NCBI RefSeq assembly: GCF_042648405.1
Contig: NZ_JBHRXV010000008.1
Span: 31,660-95,659 of the forward strand
Direction: 5' to 3'
DNA: 64,000 nt
Origin: Sphingoaurantiacus capsulatus
GTDB taxonomy: Bacteria; Pseudomonadota; Alphaproteobacteria; Sphingomonadales; Sphingomonadaceae
Below are positions 25,178 through 36,107 of the stretch, piece after piece (position 1 is the stretch's first letter; every line of letters begins with the position of its first letter). Position numbers and translations under genes: made by a program. Under the pieces are notes generated by a model that was not told the origin of the DNA, searched no databases, and saw nothing but the letters and a program-made list of their open reading frames with translations.

Positions 25178-26602
25178 TTGAAGTCATCACGCACGGCAGC
25201 CGCCGTCGCGGCGCTCCTGCTGGCCGCGCCAGCCGGCGCACAGGTCCCCATCGCCACCCTGCCCGGCCCGTCCGGGCAGCCGCAGGCGATCGATCCCGCG
25301 AAAGACCCGCTGCTCAACTTTTTGAAACGCGCCGATGCCAATGCGGCGTTTGGCCCCTCGGTGACGCGCGCGATCGAAAGTCACCCGAGCGTGCTCGAGG
25401 CGATCGCCGCGCAGCGCGAGGCGCGGCAGGTGCGCGCCGAAATCCGCGCCGGCCGGCTGCCGCGCGTCGATGTGGTGCTGAACGGCGACTACAGCATCGC
25501 CCGCAATTTCGAGATCGATAACGACAATATCATCGAGCGGTCGCGCCCGCGCACCCGCACCGACGCCAACATCAGTGCCGAGCAGTTGCTGCTCGATTTC
25601 GGCGCCACGTCCCGGCGAGTCGCCGCCGCCTCGGCGCGGATTTCCGCCGCCGAGGCCGAAGTGCGGCGGGTAGCGAACGACGCCGGCCTGCGCGCCGTCG
25701 CGGCCTATTATGACGTGCTCGCCTACCAGACGCTCAACGACATGGGTCAGGCGTTCATCCAGCGGCACCGCGATATCCTGAGCGATACCAGGATGCGCTT
25801 CGAGCAGGGCTATGGCGCCGGCGGCGACGTGGCGCGGGTCGAATCCTATCTGGCGAGCGCCGAGGGCACCGTCGCGCGGTTCGAGCGACAGCTCGCCTCC
25901 TCGCGGGCGCGTTATCTCGAAGCCTTCGGCGAGCCGGCGCCGGCGCGCATCGTCCGCCCCGCCCCGCCGGAAAGCGAGGCAGCGACCGCCGAGGATGCCG
26001 CCGAGTTGAGCGCGCGCGCACCCGAAGTGACGGCAGCGAAGGCGCGCGAGGCGAGCGCGGAGCGCGAATGGCGCGCCGCCCGGTCTGACCGGCTGCCGCG
26101 CATCACCGGCGTCATCGACGGCACGCAGTATGACGTGCTTGATGACGGCGACGATTACGACGTGCGCGGCCGGCTGGTGCTGCGCCACAATCTGTTCAGC
26201 GGCGGCCAGACCTCGGCCCGCGCCAACCAGGCGCTCGCCCGCTACCGCCAGTCGGAGTTCGCCGCCGAGCGGGTGGTGAACGAGGCGGGCCGCGACGCCG
26301 GCATCGCCTTCGAGGACGTCCGCGTGCTGGAGAAGCAGGCGGCGACGCTGGAGCGCGCCTACATCGCCAACCGCCGCACCCGCGACCTGTTCGTCGAGCA
26401 GTTCAAGGTGTCGCGCGGCAGCCTGCTCGACGTGCTGCAGGCCGAGCAGGATTATTTCGAGGCGGCGACCGCTTATCTGCAGGGCTCGACCGAGCTCGAC
26501 GTGGCGCGGCACGTGCTGCTCGACCGCACCGGCGAGCTGCTCGACCACTTCAATCTTTCCTTCAGCTTCAGCGACGCCCAGTCGCTCTTCGGAGGCCGCT
26601 GA
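25178..26602 (+). CDS. TolC family outer-membrane factor of a type I secretion system
   Basis: A 474-residue outer-membrane channel subunit. It has a signal peptide (about 1-21, ending AGAQ) and two copies of the long helical TolC repeat (about 70-260 and 280-470). The C-terminal part includes LFVEQFKVSRGSLLDVLQAE, typical of LapE/AggA-like members. The start is TTG (25178-25180) with GGGAACGG upstream; no ATG gives a complete signal peptide. Its stop codon overlaps the ABC transporter start by 1 nt, so the three T1SS genes form an operon. Confidence 0.9.
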   Translation: MKSSRTAAAVAALLLAAPAGAQVPIATLPGPSGQPQAIDPAKDPLLNFLKRADANAAFGPSVTRAIESHPSVLEAIAAQREARQVRAEIRAGRLPRVDVVLNGDYSIARNFEIDNDNIIERSRPRTRTDANISAEQLLLDFGATSRRVAAASARISAAEAEVRRVANDAGLRAVAAYYDVLAYQTLNDMGQAFIQRHRDILSDTRMRFEQGYGAGGDVARVESYLASAEGTVARFERQLASSRARYLEAFGEPAPARIVRPAPPESEAATAEDAAELSARAPEVTAAKAREASAEREWRAARSDRLPRITGVIDGTQYDVLDDGDDYDVRGRLVLRHNLFSGGQTSARANQALARYRQSEFAAERVVNEAGRDAGIAFEDVRVLEKQAATLERAYIANRRTRDLFVEQFKVSRGSLLDVLQAEQDYFEAATAYLQGSTELDVARHVLLDRTGELLDHFNLSFSFSDAQSLFGGR

Positions 26603-28326
26603 TGGCCGATCACGACATCAAGGCCCCACCCCCACGCATCGCGCCATGGCTGATGGACCCGATCCGCGCCAACAAGAAGATGTACGGGCAGGTCGCGCTG
26701 GCAGCCGTCCTCATCAACCTGTTCAGCCTCGTCACCTCGCTGTTCTCGATGGTGGTCTATGACCGCGTCGTTCCGAACAACGCCACCGAATCGCTGATCG
26801 CGCTGTCGGTCGGCGTGGCGATCGTGCTGATCTTCGACTTCATCCTGAAATCGCTGCGCGGCTATTTCATCGACATCGCCGGCCAGCGCATCGACCGCGA
26901 CCTCGGCGCCGCCATCTTCAAGCGGCTGCTGGCGATGCGGATGGAAGCGCGCAAGGGTTCGGCTGGCGCCTTTGCCGGGCTGCTGCGCGAGTTCGAGGCG
27001 CTGCGCGAATTCTTCGCCTCGGCGACGCTCGCCGCGCTCGTCGACGTGCCGTTCATCATCCTGTTCCTCGCGGTCATCGCCTCGATCGGCGGCTGGGTGG
27101 TGCTGGTGCCGCTCCTCGCGGTGCCCGTCGTCATCGCCGCCGGCTGGCTGGTGCAGCCGGCGCTCGGCCGCCTCGCCGCGGGCGGCATGGGCCAGGGCCT
27201 GTCGAAGCAGGGCGTGCTGGTCGAGACGATCTCCGGCCTCGAGACGGTGAAGTCGTCGTCGGCCGGGCCGTTGCTCGCCGACCGCTGGTCGCACGCGGTC
27301 GACAGCCATGCCGACCTGTCGATGCGCCAGCGGATGGTCAGCGCCATCGCGATCAACGTCGCCGGGTCGGCGCAGCAGATCAGCTACGTCGGCACGATCA
27401 TCGTCGGCGTGTTCCTGATCGGCCGCGGCGACCTGACGATGGGCGGTCTCATCGCCTGCTCGATCCTCGCCGGGCGCTGCGTCGCGCCGCTGTCGCAGAT
27501 CGCCAACCTGCTGACGCGCCTCAGCCACACCCGCACTGCCTATCGGCAGCTCAACGAGATGATGAGCGAGGCGGGCGAGGTCACCGACGGCGCCACCTAT
27601 CTGCGCCGCAAGACGATCGAGGGGCGCATCGAGTTCAGGAACGTCATCTTCCGCTATCCGGGCTCGACGCAGCGCGCGCTTGACGACGTATCCTTCACCA
27701 TCGGCGCCGGCGAGCGCGTCGCGATCCTCGGCCGCGTCGGCTCGGGCAAGTCGACCGTCGCGCGCCTCATCCTCGGCCTCTATCAGGCGACCGAGGGCGC
27801 GGTGTTCATCGACGAAACCGATGTGCGCCAGATCCACCCCGACGACCTGCGCCGCAACGTCGGCGCGGTGTTGCAGGATGTGTTCCTGCTGTCGGGATCG
27901 GTGCGCGAGAACATCACCTTAGGCGATGCGGCGGTCGACGACGAGGAAGTGCTGCGCGCCGCCAAGGTGTCGGGCACGCACGACTTCATGGGGCAGATTC
28001 CGAACGGCTACGATCTGCGCCTCGCCGACCGCGGCGAAGGCCTGTCGGGCGGCCAGCGCCAGTCGATCGCCATCGCCCGCGCCGTCGCCGGCAGCCGGCC
28101 GGTGCTGCTGTTCGACGAGCCGACGAGCGCGATGGATATCCAGTCGGAGAACGCGCTGCTCGCCCGGATGGAGGTTGAGCTGAAGGGAAAGAGCGTCGTG
28201 CTGGTCACGCACCGCGCCTCGATGCTGAAGCTCGTCGACCGGGTGATCATTCTCGACCGCGGCAAGATCGTCGCGCAGGGGCCGCGCGATGACGTGCTGA
28301 AGTCGGTCGCGGTGGGAGGACAGTAG
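26602..28326 (+). CDS. Type I secretion ABC transporter (permease-ATPase)
   Basis: A 574-residue half transporter of the LapB/RTX-exporter type. The membrane domain (about 25-310) includes SMVVYDRVVPNNATESL, a conserved T1SS exporter sequence. The ATPase domain has Walker A GRVGSGKST (about 377-385), signature LSGGQRQ and Walker B LLFDEPTSAMD. The N-terminal C39-like domain of HlyB/LapB is absent, so it is shorter than those. It overlaps the TolC gene by 1 nt and lies 4 bp before the HlyD gene. Confidence 0.93.
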   Translation: MADHDIKAPPPRIAPWLMDPIRANKKMYGQVALAAVLINLFSLVTSLFSMVVYDRVVPNNATESLIALSVGVAIVLIFDFILKSLRGYFIDIAGQRIDRDLGAAIFKRLLAMRMEARKGSAGAFAGLLREFEALREFFASATLAALVDVPFIILFLAVIASIGGWVVLVPLLAVPVVIAAGWLVQPALGRLAAGGMGQGLSKQGVLVETISGLETVKSSSAGPLLADRWSHAVDSHADLSMRQRMVSAIAINVAGSAQQISYVGTIIVGVFLIGRGDLTMGGLIACSILAGRCVAPLSQIANLLTRLSHTRTAYRQLNEMMSEAGEVTDGATYLRRKTIEGRIEFRNVIFRYPGSTQRALDDVSFTIGAGERVAILGRVGSGKSTVARLILGLYQATEGAVFIDETDVRQIHPDDLRRNVGAVLQDVFLLSGSVRENITLGDAAVDDEEVLRAAKVSGTHDFMGQIPNGYDLRLADRGEGLSGGQRQSIAIARAVAGSRPVLLFDEPTSAMDIQSENALLARMEVELKGKSVVLVTHRASMLKLVDRVIILDRGKIVAQGPRDDVLKSVAVGGQ

Positions 28327-28330
28327 CGTC

Positions 28331-29596
28331 ATGGACCTGACCGCCAACATCGAGCGCCTGCCCGATCGCATCGAGCCGAGCCGCGCCGCCAATCTGCTGC
28401 TGTGGACGATCGCCGGCTTCGTCATCCTGTTCGTCGGCTGGGCCGCGCTCGCCCGCGTCGACGAAGTCAGCCGCGCGCAGGGCCGCGTGATCCCGTCGCG
28501 ACAATTGCAGGTCGTCTCCAACCTCGAAGGCGGCATCGTCCGCGAGATTCTCGTGCGGCAGGGCGAGAAGGTCGAGGCGGGACAGGCACTGCTGCGCCTC
28601 GACGCCACGCAATTCTCCGCGCAGTTCACCAAGGAGCAGGAGGGCTACAATGCCCTCGTCGCGCGCATCACCCGGCTGCAGGCCGAAGTCGGCGGCGGCT
28701 CGCCGAGCTTCCCGCCGGGTCTCGTCACCACCTCCCCCGCCCTCGTCGCCGCCGAGCGCTCGCTGCATCAGGCGCGGCAGTCGGAATTGTCGGCCGCGCT
28801 GTCGGTGGCGGGCTCACGGCTTGAGCAGGCGCAGACCACCGTGTCGACGCGCGCGCAGGCGAAGAGCCTCGCCGACCGCGAGCTGGCGCTGATCGGCCCG
28901 CTGGTCGAGAAAGGCATCGAGCCGCAGATCGAGCTGCTGCGCGCGCAGTCCGCCGCGTCACAGGCGAGCGGCGAATATCGCGGCGCGCAATCGGCGGTGG
29001 CCGAGGCGTCGTCCGAGCTGCGCGCGGTGCGCGAACAGTTCCGCGCCAAGGCGGTCGACGATCTCACCGCCGCCAAGGCCGAACTCGCCGGTATGGGCCG
29101 CGAGCTGCCGGCGCTGCGGGATCGCGTCACCCGCACCGAACTGAAGGCGCCGATCAGCGGCACCGTCAACCGCGTGCTGGTCAACACCGTCGGCGGCATC
29201 GTCAAGCCGGGCGAGCCGCTGGTCGAGATCGTGCCGGGCGACGATGCGCTGGTCATCGAGGCGCGGGTGGCGCCCGCCGACATCGCCTTCATCCATCCCG
29301 AGCAGCGGGCGCAGGTGAAGCTCACCGCCTACGACTATTCGATCTACGGGTCATTGGAGGGCCGGGTGGAGCGCATCTCCCCCGACGCGGTGCTGACCGA
29401 CGAGCGCACCGGCGAGACGCATTATCTCGTCCGCGTCCGCACCGACGGCCGCCTCCTCGGCAACGACGGCCGCCCGCTGGCGATCACGCCGGGCATGGTG
29501 GCGGAGGTCGACCTGCTCGGCGAGAAGCGCTCGATCCTGAGCTACATCCTGAGCCCGATCCAGCGGGTGGGCGACAAGGCACTGCGGGAGAAGTAG
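28331..29596 (+). CDS. HlyD family periplasmic adaptor of the type I secretion system
   Basis: A 421-residue membrane fusion protein. One transmembrane helix lies near residues 22-42, followed by the split biotinyl-lipoyl motif (SNLEGGIVREILVRQGEKV and TELKAPISGTVNRVL) around a long coiled coil (about 95-265). The C-terminal beta-barrel follows. It bridges the ABC transporter and TolC. It is the last gene of the operon, and a REP palindrome follows. Confidence 0.93.
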   Translation: MDLTANIERLPDRIEPSRAANLLLWTIAGFVILFVGWAALARVDEVSRAQGRVIPSRQLQVVSNLEGGIVREILVRQGEKVEAGQALLRLDATQFSAQFTKEQEGYNALVARITRLQAEVGGGSPSFPPGLVTTSPALVAAERSLHQARQSELSAALSVAGSRLEQAQTTVSTRAQAKSLADRELALIGPLVEKGIEPQIELLRAQSAASQASGEYRGAQSAVAEASSELRAVREQFRAKAVDDLTAAKAELAGMGRELPALRDRVTRTELKAPISGTVNRVLVNTVGGIVKPGEPLVEIVPGDDALVIEARVAPADIAFIHPEQRAQVKLTAYDYSIYGSLEGRVERISPDAVLTDERTGETHYLVRVRTDGRLLGNDGRPLAITPGMVAEVDLLGEKRSILSYILSPIQRVGDKALREK

Positions 29597-29623
29597 GGGC
29601 TGCGCCCCGGCGCACCCCACGGC

Positions 29624-29692
29624 CGTCATCCCGGCGAAGGCCGGGATCCATTCGACGATGGGTATGGATTCCGGCCTTCGCCGGAATGACGA
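29624..29692. repeat. REP-like palindrome (family A', CCGGCGAAGGCCGG)
   Basis: GTCATCCCGGCGAAGGCCGG and its mirror form a long hairpin between the convergent HlyD and GFA genes. Related copies lie at 37334-37403 and 57242-57309. Confidence 0.9.
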
Positions 29693-29714
29693 ATTGGGGT
29701 GTTTGAGGCCGCCG

Positions 29715-30140
29715 CTACTTCGCCCGTCCCGCCGGATAGCGCGGCAGGCCGTCGTCGATCCGGTGCCATGCCACCGCGTCGGCGGCGTATATGTGGAAGG
29801 TCGGCACCACGCGATCCGGCTCATCGAGCGAGCCGAGCCAGATGTCGATGGTGTCGGGCTCGTCGGGAATGTCGAAGAAGAGGTGGCCGCCGCAGGTGCC
29901 GCAGAACAGCCGCGTCACCGCCGGCGAGGAAGGGTAACGGACCAGCGCGTCCTCGCCCTGCAGCATCTGCAAGCGGTCGCGCGGCAAGGTGCAGGCAGCG
30001 ATCACCGGCGAGCCGCTGGCTTTGCGGCACATCGAGCAGTGGCAATAGCCGATGTTGGTCGGCTCCGCGTCGAAGCGGTAGCGCACCGCGCCGCAAAGGC
30101 AGCCGCCTTCAGCAATCATGCCAGCCGCCTCCCCGATCAT
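29715..30140 (-). CDS. GFA family zinc protein
   Basis: A 141-residue protein of the glutathione-dependent formaldehyde-activating family. The zinc-binding cysteines are visible in EGGCLCGAVRYRF, GYCHCSMCRKASG and LFCGTCGGHLFF. Despite the family name, most members have no proven formaldehyde role. The ATG at 30138-30140 overlaps the stop of the upstream IorB-like gene (ATGA), suggesting coupling; a second in-frame ATG lies 7 codons further in. Confidence 0.88.
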   Translation of the reverse strand: MIGEAAGMIAEGGCLCGAVRYRFDAEPTNIGYCHCSMCRKASGSPVIAACTLPRDRLQMLQGEDALVRYPSSPAVTRLFCGTCGGHLFFDIPDEPDTIDIWLGSLDEPDRVVPTFHIYAADAVAWHRIDDGLPRYPAGRAK

Positions 30141-32383
30141 GCCAGCTGACTACCGATCGGCAGTTTCCTGATCCGCTTGCCGCTCGCTGCGGCCAGCGCG
30201 TTGGTGAGCGCGGGGGTGAACGGCGGCATCGACGGTTCGCCCATGCCGCGCGGCGCCACATCGGACGCGATGGTGTGCGTCTCGATGTTGGTCGCGGCGC
30301 GGTCGATGCGCATCATCTCGTAGCCATCGAAGTTGCTCTGTTCGACCTGCCCGTCCTTAACGGTGATCGCCTGCCCCAGCGCGGTCGACAGCGCATCGTT
30401 GATCGCGCCTTCGTTCTGCATGGCGACGCCGTTCGGATTGACGACGATGCCGCAATCGATGCCCGAGACGATGCGATCGACCGAGAAGCCGCCGTCCTCC
30501 TTCAGCGACACGTCGACGACATGCGCGACATAGGTGCCGAAAGAGAAATGCGCGGCGATGCCGCGGCCCCTGCCGTTGCCGCCCGCCGGCCCCTGCCAGC
30601 CGGCCTTCTCCGCCGCGAGCTTGAGCACATTCGACAGGCGCCCGGTCGAGAAGATCGGGCCGCCATGCGCCTCATATTTGAGGTCGCGCGCTTCACCCAG
30701 CGAGGTGAGGCGATATTCGAGGGGATCGCGGCCGGCGGCGGCGGCGATCTCGTCGAGGAAGGCCTGCTGCACCCAGGCGTTGACGGTATGCCCCGGCGCG
30801 CGCCACGCGCCGCGGATCGTCGCTGAATCCATCGCGACATATTCATAGCGGCGGTTGGGCACGAAGCTGCCCGGCCAGTCCTCCGGCGCCACCTCTGACC
30901 GCTGGAAGATATCGGCGCCCGGATTGTCCTCACGCGCCACGCGGTAGAGGCGCGACTGGCTGGCGACGCGATGCTCCCAACCGGTGAGATTGCCGTCCTT
31001 GTCGATCGCCGCGCGCAGCAGGTGGGCGCCGCCCGGGCGGTAGAGATCGGTGCTCATGTCGCACTCGCGCGTCCACACGAGCTTCACCGGCGCGTTGACC
31101 GCCTTGGAGATCGTCACCGCCTCGATGATCGGGTCCTGGTAGAGCCGCCGGCCGAAGCCGCCGCCCGAGCGCACCGGCGTCAGGTCGACATTGCCGGGCG
31201 CGACACCCGCCGCGATCGACGCGGCCATGACGGCGGCGACGGGAAGCTGCGTCGGCGCGATCAGGCGGACGCGGCCGTCCTTCACATGCGCGATGCAATT
31301 CTGCGGCTCGAGCGTCGCGTGGGCGACGAGCGGCGCCTCGTAGCGCGCCTCGATGACCTTGGCGGCCTTGTTGAAGGCGGCGGTGACATCGCCGACATCG
31401 CGGACCCGATGGCGATCGCCATTGGCGAGCGCGTCCCAGGCGGCGGCATAGGCCGCGTCGCTGTTCTCGCGCTTCGGCCCCGCCTCCCATTCGACCTGCA
31501 ACGCGTCGCGGCCCTTGCGTGCCGCCCACAGGCTGTCGGCGACGACGGCGACGCCTTCGCAGAGATTCTTGTTGCGGACATGCGTGCCGACCTCCGGCCG
31601 CGCGAGCTTCACGACATGGCGAACGCCCGGCACCGCGCGCGCCGCCGTCTCGTCGAGCGACTTCACCGCGCCGTCGAGATAGGGCGAGCGCAGCACCACC
31701 GCGTGCAGCATCCCGTCGATCTTCTGGTCGATGCCGTAAAGCGGCTGCCCGGTGACGATCGCCAGCGCCTGCTTCTGCTTCTGCGCCTTGCCGATGATGC
31801 GATGTTCGCTCCGCGGTTTCAGCGGCAGCGGCTCGGTCGGCACCGGCTGCTGCGCGGCGAGCGACACCAGCTCGCCGTAGCGCGCACTGCGTTTCGACGC
31901 GCGGTGATGGACGATGCCCGACGACGTGGTCAGCTCGCTCGCCGGCACGCCCCATTGCTTGGCGGCGGCGGCCATAAGCAGATGACGCGCCACGGCGCCC
32001 GCCTGCCGGCCGGGCTCGTAACCGGCGGCGATGGCACCCGAGCCGCCGGCGCCGCTGGTGAACACCTTCTCCTGCGGGCGGCCCTGATCGTCGAGCGTGA
32101 ACACCGACGGCATGTTCTCGACGGTGACGCTCGCCCAGTCGACATCGAGTTCCTCGGCGATCAGCATGGGGATCGCGGTGTTGGTCCCCTGCCCGATCTC
32201 GGTGGTGGCCGTCGCGATGGTGACGCGATTGTCGGGCGAAATGCGGATGTAGAGGCCGAGCTTGTCGGCGGGCGGCACCTCGCCGGCGGCGACCGCCTCG
32301 CGCGCCTCGAACAGCAGGAAGGCGCCGCCGGCGGAGGCCGCCTGAAGGAAGCCGCGACGGGTCGGATTGAACATGATCGTCAT
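30137..32383 (-). CDS. Molybdopterin-dependent hydroxylase large subunit, isoquinoline 1-oxidoreductase beta type
   Basis: A 748-residue IorB-like subunit. The N-terminus NPTRRGFLQAASAGGAFLLF is a twin-arginine signal, so the enzyme is exported folded. IorB-type landmarks are IRGAWRAPGHTVNAWVQQAF and VAPRGMGEPSMPPFTPALTN, with the catalytic glutamate near E716. The family hydroxylates N-heterocycles or oxidises aldehydes and passes electrons through the FeS subunit to cytochromes. The small subunit gene is 4 bp upstream and the GFA gene overlaps downstream. The true substrate is unknown. Confidence 0.92.
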   Translation of the reverse strand: MTIMFNPTRRGFLQAASAGGAFLLFEAREAVAAGEVPPADKLGLYIRISPDNRVTIATATTEIGQGTNTAIPMLIAEELDVDWASVTVENMPSVFTLDDQGRPQEKVFTSGAGGSGAIAAGYEPGRQAGAVARHLLMAAAAKQWGVPASELTTSSGIVHHRASKRSARYGELVSLAAQQPVPTEPLPLKPRSEHRIIGKAQKQKQALAIVTGQPLYGIDQKIDGMLHAVVLRSPYLDGAVKSLDETAARAVPGVRHVVKLARPEVGTHVRNKNLCEGVAVVADSLWAARKGRDALQVEWEAGPKRENSDAAYAAAWDALANGDRHRVRDVGDVTAAFNKAAKVIEARYEAPLVAHATLEPQNCIAHVKDGRVRLIAPTQLPVAAVMAASIAAGVAPGNVDLTPVRSGGGFGRRLYQDPIIEAVTISKAVNAPVKLVWTRECDMSTDLYRPGGAHLLRAAIDKDGNLTGWEHRVASQSRLYRVAREDNPGADIFQRSEVAPEDWPGSFVPNRRYEYVAMDSATIRGAWRAPGHTVNAWVQQAFLDEIAAAAGRDPLEYRLTSLGEARDLKYEAHGGPIFSTGRLSNVLKLAAEKAGWQGPAGGNGRGRGIAAHFSFGTYVAHVVDVSLKEDGGFSVDRIVSGIDCGIVVNPNGVAMQNEGAINDALSTALGQAITVKDGQVEQSNFDGYEMMRIDRAATNIETHTIASDVAPRGMGEPSMPPFTPALTNALAAASGKRIRKLPIGSQLA

Positions 32384-32387
32384 CGCC

Positions 32388-32843
32388 TCAACCCCGCATC
32401 AGCGCCGCAGCGCGGTGGACGGCCTTGCGCACCCGTGGGTAGGTGCCGCAGCGGCAGAGATTGCCAATCGACTGGTCGATGTCGGCATCGGTCGGGTTGG
32501 GGTTGCTCTTCAGGAAATCGCTGACCGCCATGATCTGCCCGGCCTGGCAGTAACCGCACTGGGCGACATCCTCCTCGATCCACGCCTGCTGCACCGGGTG
32601 CAGCTTGTCGCCCTTGGCCAGCCCCTCGATGGTGGTGATGCTGGCGCCCTCCGCGCCGGCCATCGGCACCGAGCAGGACCGCTGCGCCTCGCCGTTCACA
32701 TGCACGGTGCAGGCGCCGCAGCTCGCGATGCCGCAGCCGAACTTGGTGCCGACGAGGCCGAGTTCGTCGCGGAGGTACCAGAGCAGGGGCATGTCCGGGT
32801 CGCCGTCGAAGCGCTGCCGCTTGCCGTTGATGATGATGTCCAT
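32388..32843 (-). CDS. (2Fe-2S)-binding subunit, isoquinoline 1-oxidoreductase alpha type
   Basis: A 151-residue IorA-like electron-transfer subunit. The N-terminal plant-type cluster uses FGCGIASCGACTVHVNG and a later RSC. The C-terminal cluster uses CGYCQAGQIM and LCRCGTYPRVRKA. It pairs with the large subunit gene 4 bp downstream and is presumably co-exported by the large subunit's Tat signal. No FAD subunit is needed in this enzyme type. Confidence 0.93.
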   Translation of the reverse strand: MDIIINGKRQRFDGDPDMPLLWYLRDELGLVGTKFGCGIASCGACTVHVNGEAQRSCSVPMAGAEGASITTIEGLAKGDKLHPVQQAWIEEDVAQCGYCQAGQIMAVSDFLKSNPNPTDADIDQSIGNLCRCGTYPRVRKAVHRAAALMRG

Positions 32844-32963
32844 GATGGCCCCCGTTTCGTGAATCCTTCGACCGCAAGCTTAACCGCAGGCGGCGGCTTC
32901 AGACATCAATTTCCACGAACGGTCGCAAGCGCTAGACCAATGGTCGTAACGAGGGAGACGGCG

Positions 32964-33401
32964 ATGCGGATGATGGTGATGGCGGGCCTGTTGATGGCGG
33001 CGGTGCCGGCGACGGCCGCGCCGGTGGCGATGCCGGGGCCGAGCTATGAGGTGCTCGCCGCCGGGCCGGGCGCCGGCGCCTACCCGACGCGCGCCGATCT
33101 CGTCACCATCCGCTATGTCGGCAAGCTCGCCAACGGCGACATCTTCTCGACCTCGGCGGATGAAGGCCGCGGCATTACCGAATTTCCGGTGCGCGGCGTC
33201 GTCCCCGGCTTCAGCGCGCTGGTGCAGATGATGCGCGTCGGCGACAAGTGGCGCTTCCACCTGCCCGGCTACCTCGCCTACGCGAAGCCGGGACGGACGC
33301 ATCAGCCGCCCGAACCGACCCTGAAGCGCGACGTGCCGCCGAACGCCGACCTGATCTTTGACGTGGAGCTGGTGGCGATCAGGAAGGCGCCGGCGACCTA
33401 G
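32964..33401 (+). CDS. Exported FKBP-type peptidyl-prolyl isomerase
   Basis: A 145-residue protein with a signal peptide (about 1-18, ending ATAA) and one FKBP domain. Landmarks are VTIRYVGKLANGDIFSTS, FPVRGVVPGFSALVQMM and the C-terminal DLIFDVELVAI strand. The domain usually catalyses prolyl cis-trans isomerisation in periplasmic folding. The ATG at 32964 follows GAGGGAGACGG; longer upstream frames lack a signal peptide. Confidence 0.9.
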   Translation: MRMMVMAGLLMAAVPATAAPVAMPGPSYEVLAAGPGAGAYPTRADLVTIRYVGKLANGDIFSTSADEGRGITEFPVRGVVPGFSALVQMMRVGDKWRFHLPGYLAYAKPGRTHQPPEPTLKRDVPPNADLIFDVELVAIRKAPAT

Positions 33402-33410
33402 CGCACCCTA

Positions 33411-33517
33411 TCGCCATCCCCGCGAAGGCGGGGACCCAGCACGAAAGCAAAAGGCGCCAGCGATAGCTGGCAGGTTGTTTGTGATGGACTGGGTCCCCGC
33501 CTTCGCGGGGATGACGG
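33411..33517. repeat. REP-like palindrome (family A'', CCCCGCGAAGGCGGGG)
   Basis: CATCCCCGCGAAGGCGGGGA and its mirror near 33490-33515 flank a spacer of about 45 nt between convergent genes. A second copy lies at 38596-38700. Confidence 0.9.
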
Positions 33518-33518
33518 G

Positions 33519-35011
<1,493 letters not shown>

Positions 35012-35015
<4 letters not shown>

Positions 35016-36016
35016 AGCTTGACGAGCATCTTGCCGGTGTTGCCGCCGGAGAAGAGCTTCAAAAAGGCGCCGGCGGCGTTGTCGACGCCGGTCTCGACCG
35101 TCTGCTCCCACTTCAGCTTGCCGCCGGCGATCCAGCCGCTCATGTCCTTGATGAACTGCGGGCGCAGGCCAGCAAATTGCGTGACGATGAAGCCCTGGAT
35201 CTTCAGGCTCTTGCCGACGACGTAGATCAGGTTGCGCGGCCCCGGCGCGGGCTCTTCGTTATTATACTGCGCGATCATCCCGCATTCGGCGAAGCGGGCG
35301 AACGGCTTGGCGAGTTCGAGCGCGACTTCCAGATGCTCGCCGCCGACATTGTCGAAATAGACGTCGATGCCCTTCGGCGCGGCGGCGCGGACGGCCTCCA
35401 GCAGATTGCCCTTCTTGTAGTTGATCGCGTGATCGACGCCGACCGACTTCAGCCAGGCGCACTTCTCGTCGCTGCCGGCGGTAGCGACGACGGTGCAGCC
35501 CTTGATCTTGGCGATCTGCGCGACGATCGAGCCGACCGCGCCGGCGCCGCCCGAGACGAACACGGTGTCGCCTTCCTTCGGCTGGCCGATCTCGAGCAGT
35601 CCCGCATAGGCGGTGAGCCCCGGCATGCCGAGGATGCCGAGGAACGCCTCGACCGGCACGCCGGCGTCGGCGGGCAGCTTTTCGAGCGTGTTCGCCGGCG
35701 CGACGAAACCCTCGCGCCAGCCGAGCATCGACATGACGAGGTCGCCCGGCTTGAAGTCGGGCGAGCCGCTCGCCACCACCTCGCCGACCGCGCCGCCTTC
35801 GAGCGGCTTGCCGACCTGGAACGGCGGCACGTAGCTCGGCCGGTCGTACATGCGGCCGCGCATATAGGGGTCGACCGACATCCAGCGGTTGCGGACCAGC
35901 ACCTGCCCCTCGCCGGGCGACGCCAGCTCGACGCTGCCGACTTCGAAATCGCCCGCCTGGGGCATGCCCACCGGGCGGCTTTTCAAACGTACCTCGCGTG
36001 ACGTGAAACCGGCCAT
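35012..36016 (-). CDS. NADP-dependent MDR oxidoreductase (CurA/prostaglandin-reductase-like)
   Basis: A 334-residue zinc-independent medium-chain reductase. The N-terminal RNRWMSVDPYMRGRMYD and the Rossmann segment SGGAGAVGSIVAQIAKIKG are typical of enzymes reducing the double bond of enones (CurA, PTGR1, leukotriene reductase). The ATG at 36014-36016 has GGGAG about 8 nt upstream; an ATG five codons earlier lacks a site. It is cotranscribed and translationally coupled with the acyl-CoA synthetase. Confidence 0.9.
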
Positions 36017-36107
36017 GTCGTGACTCCCCATGATGTGCGTTCTTTGCGTTGCGGATGGTTAGCCGATAGAAGCCCCGCCGCAACTACCCGAAACATGGAG
36101 GGGACCG

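Noticed and set aside
35016..35111. Longer N-terminus for the acyl-CoA synthetase
   Set aside because: The 32 extra residues are an Arg-rich shadow of the reductase gene; the coupled GTG at 35015 matches family length.
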